Shown piece after piece: positions 16,655 through 24,896 of a stretch of 64,000 nt of DNA. How positions within the stretch are numbered: the stretch's first letter is position 1; each line of letters begins with the position of its first letter. Under the pieces are notes generated by a model, which saw only the letters and a list, made by a program, of their open reading frames with translations, had not been told where the DNA came from and searched no databases. The translations under genes were made by a program, and so were the position numbers. Origin of the DNA: Spirochaetales bacterium (lineage in GTDB: Bacteria; Spirochaetota; Leptospiria; Leptospirales; Leptonemataceae); NCBI GenBank assembly GCA_015075425.1, contig JABTUL010000002.1, positions 310,001-374,000 on the forward strand, read 5' to 3'.

Positions 16655-19600
16655 TGTAGCGATCGATCGGCCGGTCCTTGCCTGGATGATCATGTATGCC
16701 CTGATCATCTTTGGTACGGTTTCCCTGGGAAGGCTGGGTGTAAGCTACATGCCGGACATCGATTTTCCGGTGCTTTCCATTCGCGTTGCCTGGGACGGAG
16801 CCGCCCCGGAAGTCATGGAAACAGAGCTTGTGGAACGGATAGAGCAGCGGGTCATCATTGTAGAAGGACTCAAAGAAATTCGCTCTTCCATGAGTCAGGG
16901 ATCGGCAAACATCAACCTGGAATTTGAAATCGATCGCAACATCGATGTCGCTTTACAGGAAGTTCAGACAGCCTTAAGTCAAATTCGCATGCCGACCGGA
17001 GTGGATCCACCCACGATCCGCAAGTCCAATCCCGACGAAGATCCCATCATGTGGATTGGAATGGGCAGCGATAAGCGCTCTCTCACGGAGATTTTCAAAC
17101 TCGCAGATCTAATCGTTGTGGATGCACTGCAACTGGTTCCCGGAGTGGGAGAAGTTTTCACCGGAGGCCGGGCAGAACGGAATCTGCGTATAGAACTGGA
17201 CAACGATAAATTAAAAAAACTACAATTAACCGCTCAGGACGTGCGTGAAGCCGTTCGCCTGGAACATGCAGAAGGCCCGGCCGGGTATCTGGAAAATGAG
17301 AAACAGCAGATCACCCTGCGCACAACAGCAGAGGCCCCGAGCGCCCGGGAAATGGGGGAAATACGTATATCGCGGCGTGGCGGCCAGCCGATCTACCGCG
17401 CAGACATCCGCTTGAAAGACGTGGCCACGATTGAAGATGGCCTGAGTGACCATCAGCGTATTACGCGCATCAATGGGCGCGAAGGATTATCCATCGGGAT
17501 TCGTAAACAGAGCGGTGCCAATACTGTGGCCGTTGGCGAAGCACTTTACCGCGAAATCGAGCGCATCCAGACGCAGTTGCCGGAGGATGTTCGCCTGGCA
17601 GTTGCATTCGACGGAACGGTCTTTGTCCGCGAAGCTGTGGATGAGACACTGTTCACGCTCCTCCTTGCTGCTATTCTGACCATCATTGTTTGTATGTTTT
17701 TTTTAGGAAATTATCGGGCCACGATAAACGTTCTGCTGGCCATTCCCACATCCATTGTAGGAACCTTTACAATTGTTTATTTCATGGGCTTTACGCTCAA
17801 TCTCTTCACCCTGCTGGCTCTGTCTCTGGCGGTCGGACTTGTGGTTGATGACACGATCATGATTCTTGAAAATATCATGCGTCATTACAGCATGGGAAAA
17901 GATCGTCTGACGGCTGCCCGTGAAGGAGCCAATGAAATCGCCTTTGCCGCGGTAGCCACCTCCGTGGCGGTCATCGCCATCTTCTTGCCCGTGGCCTTTA
18001 TGCAGGGGGTGATCGGAAAATTTTTCTTTCAGTTTGGCATTACCATCACAGGGGCCGTTGCTCTCTCTCTGGTTGAAGCGGTTACCCTCAACCCCATGCG
18101 CGCTTCACGGCTGTTGGGTCGCAGCGAACGCATACCGCGTGTTTTTGTCATCCTTATGGGCTGGGTCACAAAAGGCAGCGAACTGTACGGCCGGCTACTA
18201 CGACGGGCGCTGCACCATCGCTTTAAGGTACTGGGCGGGGCGGGCATCTTCTTCCTTCTGAGCCTCATTTTATTCAAGATTATTCCGGTGGAATTCACTC
18301 CCCCACAAGATCAGAGCACCTTTGGCATCCGTCTGCAAACCGCTCCTGATTCCTCTCTGGAAGCGACGTCTGAGCGGATCAAAAATTGGGAAAACTTTTT
18401 GTCGGGTCGGCCGGAGATCAAAAGTTACATTCTGATCATTGGCGGCTTTGGCGGCGGTGAACCGGATCGAGCGTTCATGTTTGTTACCCTGCACCCGCAG
18501 GATAAACGCAAACTGGACCAAATGGAAATCATGGCCCTCTGTCGCGAACAGCTACGTAAAATGGAGGGCCTGAGCGGCGCCGTTTTTGATTTTTCCTCCC
18601 GTGGCCTGCAAGCGCGCCGCTCCTTTCCGGTTGAATTCAGCCTGCGCGGCAATGATCGGCAGGTTCTGGAACAGGTGGGCCGGGCTATCATCGCCCGAAT
18701 GAATGCAGAACCTTTCTTTGAGGATGCGGATATGGATTTGAGATCTGCCAGCAATGAAATCCACATCGAACCCGATCGCAAAGAAGCACTGCTGCGCGGC
18801 GTTTCAATGGAAAATATAGTGACTACTTTAGGAATTGGTCTGGGGGGCCTCCGTGAAGGCCGCTTTACCCAGGATGGAAGGCGTTATGATATCCGCCTGC
18901 GCCTCATTCCGGAGCAGCGTCGCGATGCAAACGATGTACAGGCAATGCAGGTGCGCAATTCCTTTGGAGAACTGGTAGATCTGAGTGATGTAACTCGCCT
19001 GAAAGAAATCCCTGCCGCCAAAGAACTGACCCGTCTGGATCGTCGCCGCTCTGTACAGATCCAGAGTTCACTCAAGGAGGGCGCATCTCAGGCCGGTGCC
19101 ATTGAACGATCCCGGGAAATTGCCCAGGAGCTCCTCCCCGATGGTTACGAATACTATCCTGGAGGAGGCGCACAGGGCTTCACAGAGGCTTTTGACAGTC
19201 TCTACTTTGCGATGTGGCTGGGCATCATGATTGCCTACATGGTTCTGGCCGCACAATTCAATAGCTTTGTCCATCCCTTCACAGTTCTTCTGGCCCTTCC
19301 TTTTTCCATCTCCGGCGCTCTCCTGGCCCTGTGGATGACCGGCCAATCACTCAATATGTACAGCATGATCGGCATGATCCTGTTAACCGGTCTTTCTAAA
19401 AAGAATTCGATTCTGCTGGTAGAGTTCGCCAATCAATTGCGCGAAAAAGAAGGCAAAAGCCCGGTGGAGGCGATGATCGATTCCGGCATGGTACGGTTTC
19501 GTCCCATCATTATGACCTCTCTATCTTCTATAGCGGCGGCCATTCCCGCTGCCCTTGCATTCGGACCGGGGGCTGAGTCCCGTATTCCCATGGCCATTGC

Positions 19601-19694
19601 TGTGATCGGGGGTATGGTATTCAGCACGGCACTTACTTTTTTTGTCGTTCCCTGCGCTTACTGTTTGCTGACACGCCTCGAAAAGCGGGGGTAG
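16641..19694 (+). CDS. RND efflux pump inner-membrane subunit (HAE1-like)
   Basis: About 1017 residues from MKITDVAIDRPVLAWM. Twelve membrane helices are apparent, with two large periplasmic loops. Proton-relay residues are present: the paired Asp in VGLVVDDTIMILEN (helix 4) and the Lys in LTGLSKKNSILLVEF (helix 10). The porter-domain start PDIDFPVLSIRVAWDGAAPE is typical. It is a proton-driven exporter of drugs, lipids or metals. No periplasmic adaptor gene occurs between TolC and this gene or elsewhere in the window. The upstream Spy/sigma/anti-sigma genes suggest stress- or metal-induced expression. Confidence 0.95.
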   Translation: MKITDVAIDRPVLAWMIMYALIIFGTVSLGRLGVSYMPDIDFPVLSIRVAWDGAAPEVMETELVERIEQRVIIVEGLKEIRSSMSQGSANINLEFEIDRNIDVALQEVQTALSQIRMPTGVDPPTIRKSNPDEDPIMWIGMGSDKRSLTEIFKLADLIVVDALQLVPGVGEVFTGGRAERNLRIELDNDKLKKLQLTAQDVREAVRLEHAEGPAGYLENEKQQITLRTTAEAPSAREMGEIRISRRGGQPIYRADIRLKDVATIEDGLSDHQRITRINGREGLSIGIRKQSGANTVAVGEALYREIERIQTQLPEDVRLAVAFDGTVFVREAVDETLFTLLLAAILTIIVCMFFLGNYRATINVLLAIPTSIVGTFTIVYFMGFTLNLFTLLALSLAVGLVVDDTIMILENIMRHYSMGKDRLTAAREGANEIAFAAVATSVAVIAIFLPVAFMQGVIGKFFFQFGITITGAVALSLVEAVTLNPMRASRLLGRSERIPRVFVILMGWVTKGSELYGRLLRRALHHRFKVLGGAGIFFLLSLILFKIIPVEFTPPQDQSTFGIRLQTAPDSSLEATSERIKNWENFLSGRPEIKSYILIIGGFGGGEPDRAFMFVTLHPQDKRKLDQMEIMALCREQLRKMEGLSGAVFDFSSRGLQARRSFPVEFSLRGNDRQVLEQVGRAIIARMNAEPFFEDADMDLRSASNEIHIEPDRKEALLRGVSMENIVTTLGIGLGGLREGRFTQDGRRYDIRLRLIPEQRRDANDVQAMQVRNSFGELVDLSDVTRLKEIPAAKELTRLDRRRSVQIQSSLKEGASQAGAIERSREIAQELLPDGYEYYPGGGAQGFTEAFDSLYFAMWLGIMIAYMVLAAQFNSFVHPFTVLLALPFSISGALLALWMTGQSLNMYSMIGMILLTGLSKKNSILLVEFANQLREKEGKSPVEAMIDSGMVRFRPIIMTSLSSIAAAIPAALAFGPGAESRIPMAIAVIGGMVFSTALTFFVVPCAYCLLTRLEKRG

Positions 19695-19757
19695 CCGGGA
19701 GAGGAAATTCTTTCATTTTTCAGGTTGCTCGCTTCCCGGGGAAAGATTCCCTGATCC

Positions 19758-20357
19758 GTGGTTGCTTTATCCATCATTGCATTGAACGTTTTGATCTCTC
19801 TGATCGGTTTTGCTGCTTTTCGCAAAAACGACCGCGTGGAAAGATTTCTATTTATTCCGTCTTTGCTGCAAGCGGGACAGAACACCACGGGCTTTTTCCT
19901 TTCACACTTCTCCCATGCCAATTTTTTTCATTTATTTTTAAATATGTTTTCATTTATTTCCTTTGCCGGATCGATTGCAGAAATCAGCGGTGATGAGATT
20001 TTTATTCTTACCTATGTTGCAGCCGGGCTGGGCGGGGATGCTCTGGTGTATTATCTGCGCCGCAACCAGAGCGACTACCGCTGTCTGGGAGCAAGCGGAT
20101 CGGTTGTGGGCATTATTTTTGCCGCCATTGTCTACGATCCAAACATTGTGGTCACTTTCTGGGTCATTCCCATACCGGGCCCGATTTTTGCGCTGGGTTT
20201 TCTGGTTCTATCAGTGGTGCTGAGCCGCAAGGAATCGACAGGGATCAGTCATGAAGCACATGCCGGTGGGGCTGTAGCCGGGCTCCTCATGGCCGGGTTT
20301 ACCGCTCCCGGGGGGCTCTGGGGCTTGTGGCACTATTTTCAAAATTTACTGGCCTGA
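19758..20357 (+). CDS. rhomboid-family intramembrane serine protease
   Basis: 199 residues, GTG start, six predicted membrane helices. The catalytic serine lies in CLGASGSVVG and the catalytic histidine in ISHEAHAGGAVAG. The upstream loop HFSHANFFHLFLNMFSF supplies the usual His/Asn oxyanion residues. Rhomboids cleave transmembrane substrates within the bilayer; the substrate here is unknown. It precedes the redox-cyclase fusion by 30 bases on the same strand and may be co-transcribed with it. Confidence 0.9.
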   Translation: MVALSIIALNVLISLIGFAAFRKNDRVERFLFIPSLLQAGQNTTGFFLSHFSHANFFHLFLNMFSFISFAGSIAEISGDEIFILTYVAAGLGGDALVYYLRRNQSDYRCLGASGSVVGIIFAAIVYDPNIVVTFWVIPIPGPIFALGFLVLSVVLSRKESTGISHEAHAGGAVAGLLMAGFTAPGGLWGLWHYFQNLLA

Positions 20358-20387
20358 GTGATGCCGGGCCAGGAAGCTTAGCACACC

Positions 20388-22091
20388 ATGGCATACACGA
20401 TTCATTTTGAACAGGATGGGCAGTTTGAGGTTGAGGATCCCGGTGCCACCTTCCTGGAAACGGCTCTTGCGCATAAAATTCCTCATGAACATGCCTGCGG
20501 TGGAATGGGGCGTTGCTCAACCTGCCGGGTGCTGATCCTTGAGGGTCTTGATCAAATCTGTGAGCGCAATGCAACGGAATCGGCTCTGGCTAAAAAGAAG
20601 GGACTGGAAGTCAATGTCCGACTGGCCTGCCAGACCACAGCCCGCGGACCGGTCCGCTTGCGCAGACTGGTCCTTGATGCGCTGGACCTCAAAGATGCCA
20701 GCGAATCGTCCGGAGCATCTACCGGACGCGAAGCAAACATCGCTGTCCTCTTCAGTGACATTCGAAATTTTACGAACTTCTCTGAGAAGCATCTACCTTA
20801 TGATGTGATCCACAGTCTCAACCGCTACTTTGCCCGCATGGGTCAGTGCGTCCTGGACCACGGTGGCCGCATCGATAAATATATGGGCGATGGCCTGATG
20901 GCTCTCTTTGGTCTGGAAGAAAGCGATGGACGATCAATATGCCTTGGAGCGGTGAGAGCGGCTCTGGACATGCGAGATAGCTTAACAGGAATCAATGATT
21001 ATTTAAAAAATCATCTAAATGAAACCTTCCACACCGGTATAGGAATCCACTACGGAAATGCTCTGGTGGGAGTGATTGGACATCCGCAATTACGGCAGTT
21101 TACGGCCATCGGGGATACAGTTAACATGGCCAGCCGCATTGAATCGATAACCAAAAAGGCAAAAAGCGACTTACTGATATCGGAAGAAGTGTATCGTCTG
21201 ATTGCAGACGATGTGGTCATCGGACGCAAATTCGTAACTGCCCTCAAAGGCAAAAGTGGTAAGTATCGACTCATGGAAGTGAAAGCCCTGGCCCGGGAAG
21301 TCACTCCGGGACCGGATACGGTCCAGACCTCAGATGACGTTCCGGAAGCGGCACAGGCAGTTTTCACCGAACCCGCACCGGCAGAGCCCGCCGCGGTGGA
21401 AGTAGAACGCGCATTTAAAAGTGCCGTGGTACTCGACAGTCTGGAAATGTCTCCCAACACCCTGACCTTTCGTATTCGCCCGGCAGATGCTTTTACTTTT
21501 GATGCTTCGCAGGCTGTAGAGTTGAAGTTGCCATCGGGGGAGTCCCGTATTCTTTCCATAGCATCAGCACCGAGCGGGCCTCTCTTGTTTGCCACGCGCA
21601 TCCGCACTTCAGCTTTCAAGAAGGAATTGCTCGAGCTAAAAAGCGGTAGCACGGTGGCAATCAGCGCCCCCATGGGCGGGTTCAACACTCAGAATGCCAG
21701 AACGCTCTTGATGCTGGCCGGGGGAATTGGTGTGACTCCCTTCCGCAGCTTAATCGAGGAAATGGTAGCCCGACCGGAAAAAAGAAAACCGATCACCCTG
21801 CTTTATTCCGTCAGGTTGTTGGGAGACGCTGTATTTCTGGATTTGATGGAAAGCTGGGTTCTGGAACTGCCTGATTTCCGTTTTGAGCTTTTTGGTTCAG
21901 AAATGCTCCACCCGCAGCCACCGTACAGAATGGGCCGTATCACAGCAGCCGATCTACAGGAGCATTTGCGAGAGGATTCTTCCATCCTGATAGCCGGATC
22001 TCCCAGGTTTGTCAAAGGAATGCAGGCACTGGTAAAAGAATTGAATCTTCCTGGCATTCCCGTTTTAACGGAACGCTTTGCCGGTTATTGA
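20388..22091 (+). CDS. triple fusion: [2Fe-2S] ferredoxin, class III nucleotide cyclase, ferredoxin-NAD(P)H reductase-like
   Basis: 567 residues without membrane segments, so cytoplasmic. Residues 1-90 are a plant/adrenodoxin-type ferredoxin with Cys 37, 43, 46 and 81. Residues about 115-300 are a class III cyclase with metal aspartates in LFSDIRNF (D124) and DKYMGDG (D168), Lys164 at the adenine-selecting position, and GDTVNMASR (N246, R250) for transition-state contacts, so it should be active. After a Pro/Ala/Glu linker (about 300-340), residues about 345-567 resemble an FNR flavin/pyridine nucleotide module: RILSIASAP, AGGIGVTP (about 444-451) and a C-terminal ERFAGY. The predicted role is NAD(P)H- or redox-controlled cAMP synthesis; the coupling is inference. 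Confidence 0.9.
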   Translation: MAYTIHFEQDGQFEVEDPGATFLETALAHKIPHEHACGGMGRCSTCRVLILEGLDQICERNATESALAKKKGLEVNVRLACQTTARGPVRLRRLVLDALDLKDASESSGASTGREANIAVLFSDIRNFTNFSEKHLPYDVIHSLNRYFARMGQCVLDHGGRIDKYMGDGLMALFGLEESDGRSICLGAVRAALDMRDSLTGINDYLKNHLNETFHTGIGIHYGNALVGVIGHPQLRQFTAIGDTVNMASRIESITKKAKSDLLISEEVYRLIADDVVIGRKFVTALKGKSGKYRLMEVKALAREVTPGPDTVQTSDDVPEAAQAVFTEPAPAEPAAVEVERAFKSAVVLDSLEMSPNTLTFRIRPADAFTFDASQAVELKLPSGESRILSIASAPSGPLLFATRIRTSAFKKELLELKSGSTVAISAPMGGFNTQNARTLLMLAGGIGVTPFRSLIEEMVARPEKRKPITLLYSVRLLGDAVFLDLMESWVLELPDFRFELFGSEMLHPQPPYRMGRITAADLQEHLREDSSILIAGSPRFVKGMQALVKELNLPGIPVLTERFAGY

Positions 22092-22137
22092 ACACGAAAC
22101 ACTTGACCCACAAAGCGCGGCCGGCAGATAAGTCGCC

Positions 22138-22503
22138 ATGCAGCAAACCGTACAGCCTTCTGTAATCCTCTGGTATCGAGTATACTGTGCTTCCATGCTG
22201 GTGCTCTATTTTCTCATGTTTGTAGGCGGGATTGTTCTATTTATTTTCCGATCCGAGGCTCTGGGCTCAGGAAATGAAACGCTGGGCATCGTTTACGCTG
22301 CGGCTCTGGTGCTGTCCAGCATGTTCTTTGGACTTCTTTTCATGGTCAGCTTTTTTCTGCCCTACCGTCCAGGTAGCTGGATCTATCATCTGCTTTTGAT
22401 CATTGCCGGATTGCCTTCTTGTTGCTGCATGCCGGCCAGCGTGGCCCTGCTCATCTACTGGGTGAAGCCAGAAACGCAGCGTTACTTTGGTCGTTCCGCT
22501 TGA
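22138..22503 (+). CDS. small polytopic membrane protein, unknown function
   Basis: 121 residues with three hydrophobic segments: MLVLYFLMFVGGIVLFIF, IVYAAALVLSSMFFGLLFMV and YHLLLIIAGLPSCCC. It ends in a short basic tail. Not recognised. It follows the redox-cyclase gene by 46 bases in the same direction, and its 3' end overlaps the convergent DsbA-like gene by 22 bases. Confidence 0.75.
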   Translation: MQQTVQPSVILWYRVYCASMLVLYFLMFVGGIVLFIFRSEALGSGNETLGIVYAAALVLSSMFFGLLFMVSFFLPYRPGSWIYHLLLIIAGLPSCCCMPASVALLIYWVKPETQRYFGRSA

Positions 22504-23135
22504 GGCTTTAGAGCCTGCTCCACAACAGGCAGGAGCGTTTCTGCTTTCTGGTAGCCATGAGCCACAAGAAAGACACCGGTGGGAGTTACCAGAAACAGCG
22601 CCGGGAACCCACGCACACCCAGATCGGCTGCTGCAAAATGAAAATCCTGATAGGTGGCTTCCAGGGTCTCCGGACGCGTGAAGCTGCGGGCAAAAAGCGA
22701 AGGCTCGACAAAAACAGATGCAATGCGTTCCAGCTCACCCGGTGATGTCAGGTTGACATTCTCCGCAAAAAAGGCATGAGAAAGTGCGCGCAGAAAGGGA
22801 AAGGCAGCATCTGCCTGGATGGTGCGCATGGCCACCACCGCCTGGCAGGCCGGAGCCGTATCGTAAAGAAAACCTTCGCGCTCGAAGAACTGCATCTGGA
22901 AAGGAAGACCCGTGGCCTCTGCCACTTCCAGCCAGTGGGCGTGTAAGAATTGTTTGAGTGCAGCATCCAGAGGTTCGGCCTGATCCCCGGGCCGCAATCC
23001 CCCGGCAATCACCATGATGGGCAGCCCGGTGGCCTGGCGAACGATTTCCAGCTCCGGGCCAAAGCCATAACACCAGGAGCACATGGGATCACCCACGTAC
23101 AGAAAAGATGGCTGGCGGGGCTGATTGCCTGACAT
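22482..23135 (-). CDS. DsbA-family thioredoxin-like protein (FrnE/2-hydroxychromene isomerase type)
   Basis: About 217 residues from MSGNQPRQPSFLYVGDPMCSWCYGFGPEL. The CSWC active site follows an FLYVGDPM strand, typical of the cytoplasmic DsbA relatives FrnE and YwbO. A long helical insert follows, then the cis-proline segment GVRGFPALFLV. There is no signal peptide from this start. The frame is open further upstream, but that part overlaps the glycosylase gene. Predicted to be a disulfide oxidoreductase or isomerase in the cytoplasm. It begins five bases after the MIG-like glycosylase stop, so the two are one operon. Confidence 0.85.
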   Translation of the reverse strand: MSGNQPRQPSFLYVGDPMCSWCYGFGPELEIVRQATGLPIMVIAGGLRPGDQAEPLDAALKQFLHAHWLEVAEATGLPFQMQFFEREGFLYDTAPACQAVVAMRTIQADAAFPFLRALSHAFFAENVNLTSPGELERIASVFVEPSLFARSFTRPETLEATYQDFHFAAADLGVRGFPALFLVTPTGVFLVAHGYQKAETLLPVVEQALKPQAERPK

Positions 23136-23139
23136 CCAG

Positions 23140-23796
23140 CTACTTCTCTGGAGGCTGGCTGGAAAGGCGATTAAAATTACAGCGCTTCTGTAAGGGACAT
23201 AGAGCGCAGTTCGGCCGCCCTGGCCGGCAAACAAGTGCACCCAGATCGACAAGAGCAAGATTGAGCTGACCGGCACGGGGGCTCTGAACAAAGGCCCGGG
23301 CCGTTTCTAAGAGCTCCCGACGACGCCGAAAATCGGGCCGGTACGGGCGGCCGGCCAACCGATAAAAAATTCGCACAACATTGCTATCAATGGCCGGTCT
23401 GCGCTGGCCAAAAAGGAGGCTCAAAATCATCGCTTCACTGTAACTGCCCACGCCAGGGATGGCCTGCCACCGTTTTCCCTGGTCCTCATCTTTGCGACAG
23501 AGTCCGCGAACAACACTGCCATCCTGTAAAACCGCCAGAGTCCGGGCAAACTGTTCGGACCGCCAGTTGAGTCCCAGCGGCCGGAAGAGCTCCCGGAGTT
23601 GTTCTTTTTTGAGGCTCGCAGTCTTTGCCGGAGCGGGATACTTCCGGATAAAATTCTGATACACGGGCAGGACCTGGTCGGCCCGGGTCCGCCGCAGCAT
23701 CATCTCCGCTACCAGCAGATGGTACCAGGAAGAGCTGCGCCTCCAGGGATAGGAGCGGCCATGCTCGCCAAACCAGCCCAGCAAAGAACGGCGCAT
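23140..23796 (-). CDS. HhH-GPD DNA glycosylase, MIG-like (T/G mismatch)
   Basis: 218 residues from MRRSLLGWFGEHG (23796); the longer open frame runs into the methyltransferase gene. HhH-GPD features are IPGVGSY (helix-hairpin-helix, Tyr119) and Asp137 in AIDSNVVR. A C-terminal [4Fe-4S] loop has Cys 190, 197, 200 and 206 (C-x6-C-x2-C-x5-C). Tyr after the hairpin, where endonuclease III has Lys and MutY has Ser, plus LRRTRADQV and LGLNWRSEQ, resemble the archaeal thymine-DNA glycosylase MIG. Adjacency to a cytosine-C5 methyltransferase supports repair of deaminated 5-methylcytosine. MutY is the alternative; the full length of about 218 residues lacks its C-terminal NUDIX-like domain. Confidence 0.82.
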   Translation of the reverse strand: MRRSLLGWFGEHGRSYPWRRSSSWYHLLVAEMMLRRTRADQVLPVYQNFIRKYPAPAKTASLKKEQLRELFRPLGLNWRSEQFARTLAVLQDGSVVRGLCRKDEDQGKRWQAIPGVGSYSEAMILSLLFGQRRPAIDSNVVRIFYRLAGRPYRPDFRRRRELLETARAFVQSPRAGQLNLALVDLGALVCRPGRPNCALCPLQKRCNFNRLSSQPPEK

Positions 23797-23836
23797 CGCC
23801 GGGAAGTAAGCGAACGGAATGAGAAGTCCTGATCCG

Positions 23837-24859
23837 TCAGGCGATTTTACGCCGGGAATGGATTGCGGTTTTGCGTTTTCCCGTTTTTTGCGGCTTGAGA
23901 AAGCCGACTGTTTGCCCACCAAAGACTTTCTTGATTTCACCTGCAATCGCTTCCACCACCGGAACAGCCACGGAATTGCCAAACTGCCTGTAGGCCTGTG
24001 TATCGGAAACAACGATTTGAAAGCTGTCCGGAAAACCCATGAGCCGTGCGCACTCACGCGGGGTGAGTCGCCGTGGATTCTGACCCGGCACAGGAATTAA
24101 GATTTCTGAACCATCTTTGTAGTAACGGGCCGACAGTGTGCGCGTCTGACCTTTAAGGTCAACCAGTCCGTAGCCAAAACCGTGACCCCGTTCTCTGTGG
24201 CGTTCACGATAATCCTGTAAATACTGCCAGAGGTGGTCACTGAGCGTATAGCGATCGTCCACTCGTTTTTCAAGGATACTCTGAATGGCCGGACGCGTTG
24301 CCGGCGGCGGCGGAAAAGCAAAGCCATCCAGATCCACGGGAGAAAGAAATCCGACAATGAAAAGGCGCTCCCTTTTCTGTGGCAAGTAGGGACTGGCACT
24401 GACGATCTGAGTTTTCAAAGAATAGCCAAGAGACTTCAGAGAAGTTTCAATCAGAGAAAAGGTACGGCCGCCATCGTGTCCATAAAGATTCTTTACATTT
24501 TCGAGAACAAAAGCCCGGGGCCGTCTTTCTTTTAAGATACGGGCAATCTCAAAAAAGAGTGTGCCCTGCGTGCGATCGAGAAACCCGTCTGGCCGGCCCA
24601 GCGCTCTTTTCTTGCTTACCCCGGCAATGCTGAAAGGCTGGCAGGGAAACCCGGCAAGCAAGAGGTCAAAGTCCGGCAGATCTTTTGCGGCAATACCCCG
24701 AATATCGCCGGCAGGCATTTCCGCAAAATTGGCCTGATAGCTGCGCGCGGCAAACGCATCCCATTCCGAGGAAAAAACACAGGAAAAACCATGCCTCTCA
24801 AACGCAAGGCGGAAGCCGCCAATACCTGCGAATAGATCAATGAAGCGCATCTTTAACAT
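23837..24859 (-). CDS. DNA (cytosine-5) methyltransferase
   Basis: About 340 residues. Ordered motifs are: I FIDLFAGIGGFRLAF; IV GFPCQPFSIAG with the catalytic Cys; VI VLENVKN; VIII PQKRERLFIVGF; IX-X LTPRECARLMGFPDSF and RQFGNSVAVPVVEAI. Complete and apparently active. The start is either MLKMRF (24859) or MRF (24850); the frame extends upstream without homology. No restriction endonuclease gene is visible on either side. The nearby MIG-like glycosylase looks like its repair partner, comparable to the Dcm-Vsr logic. The target site lies in the variable region between motifs VIII and IX and cannot be read by eye. Confidence 0.95.
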   Translation of the reverse strand: MLKMRFIDLFAGIGGFRLAFERHGFSCVFSSEWDAFAARSYQANFAEMPAGDIRGIAAKDLPDFDLLLAGFPCQPFSIAGVSKKRALGRPDGFLDRTQGTLFFEIARILKERRPRAFVLENVKNLYGHDGGRTFSLIETSLKSLGYSLKTQIVSASPYLPQKRERLFIVGFLSPVDLDGFAFPPPPATRPAIQSILEKRVDDRYTLSDHLWQYLQDYRERHRERGHGFGYGLVDLKGQTRTLSARYYKDGSEILIPVPGQNPRRLTPRECARLMGFPDSFQIVVSDTQAYRQFGNSVAVPVVEAIAGEIKKVFGGQTVGFLKPQKTGKRKTAIHSRRKIA

Positions 24860-24896
24860 GGTCGGCAGCTTATCACTGCCCTGTGACACAAAAGCC

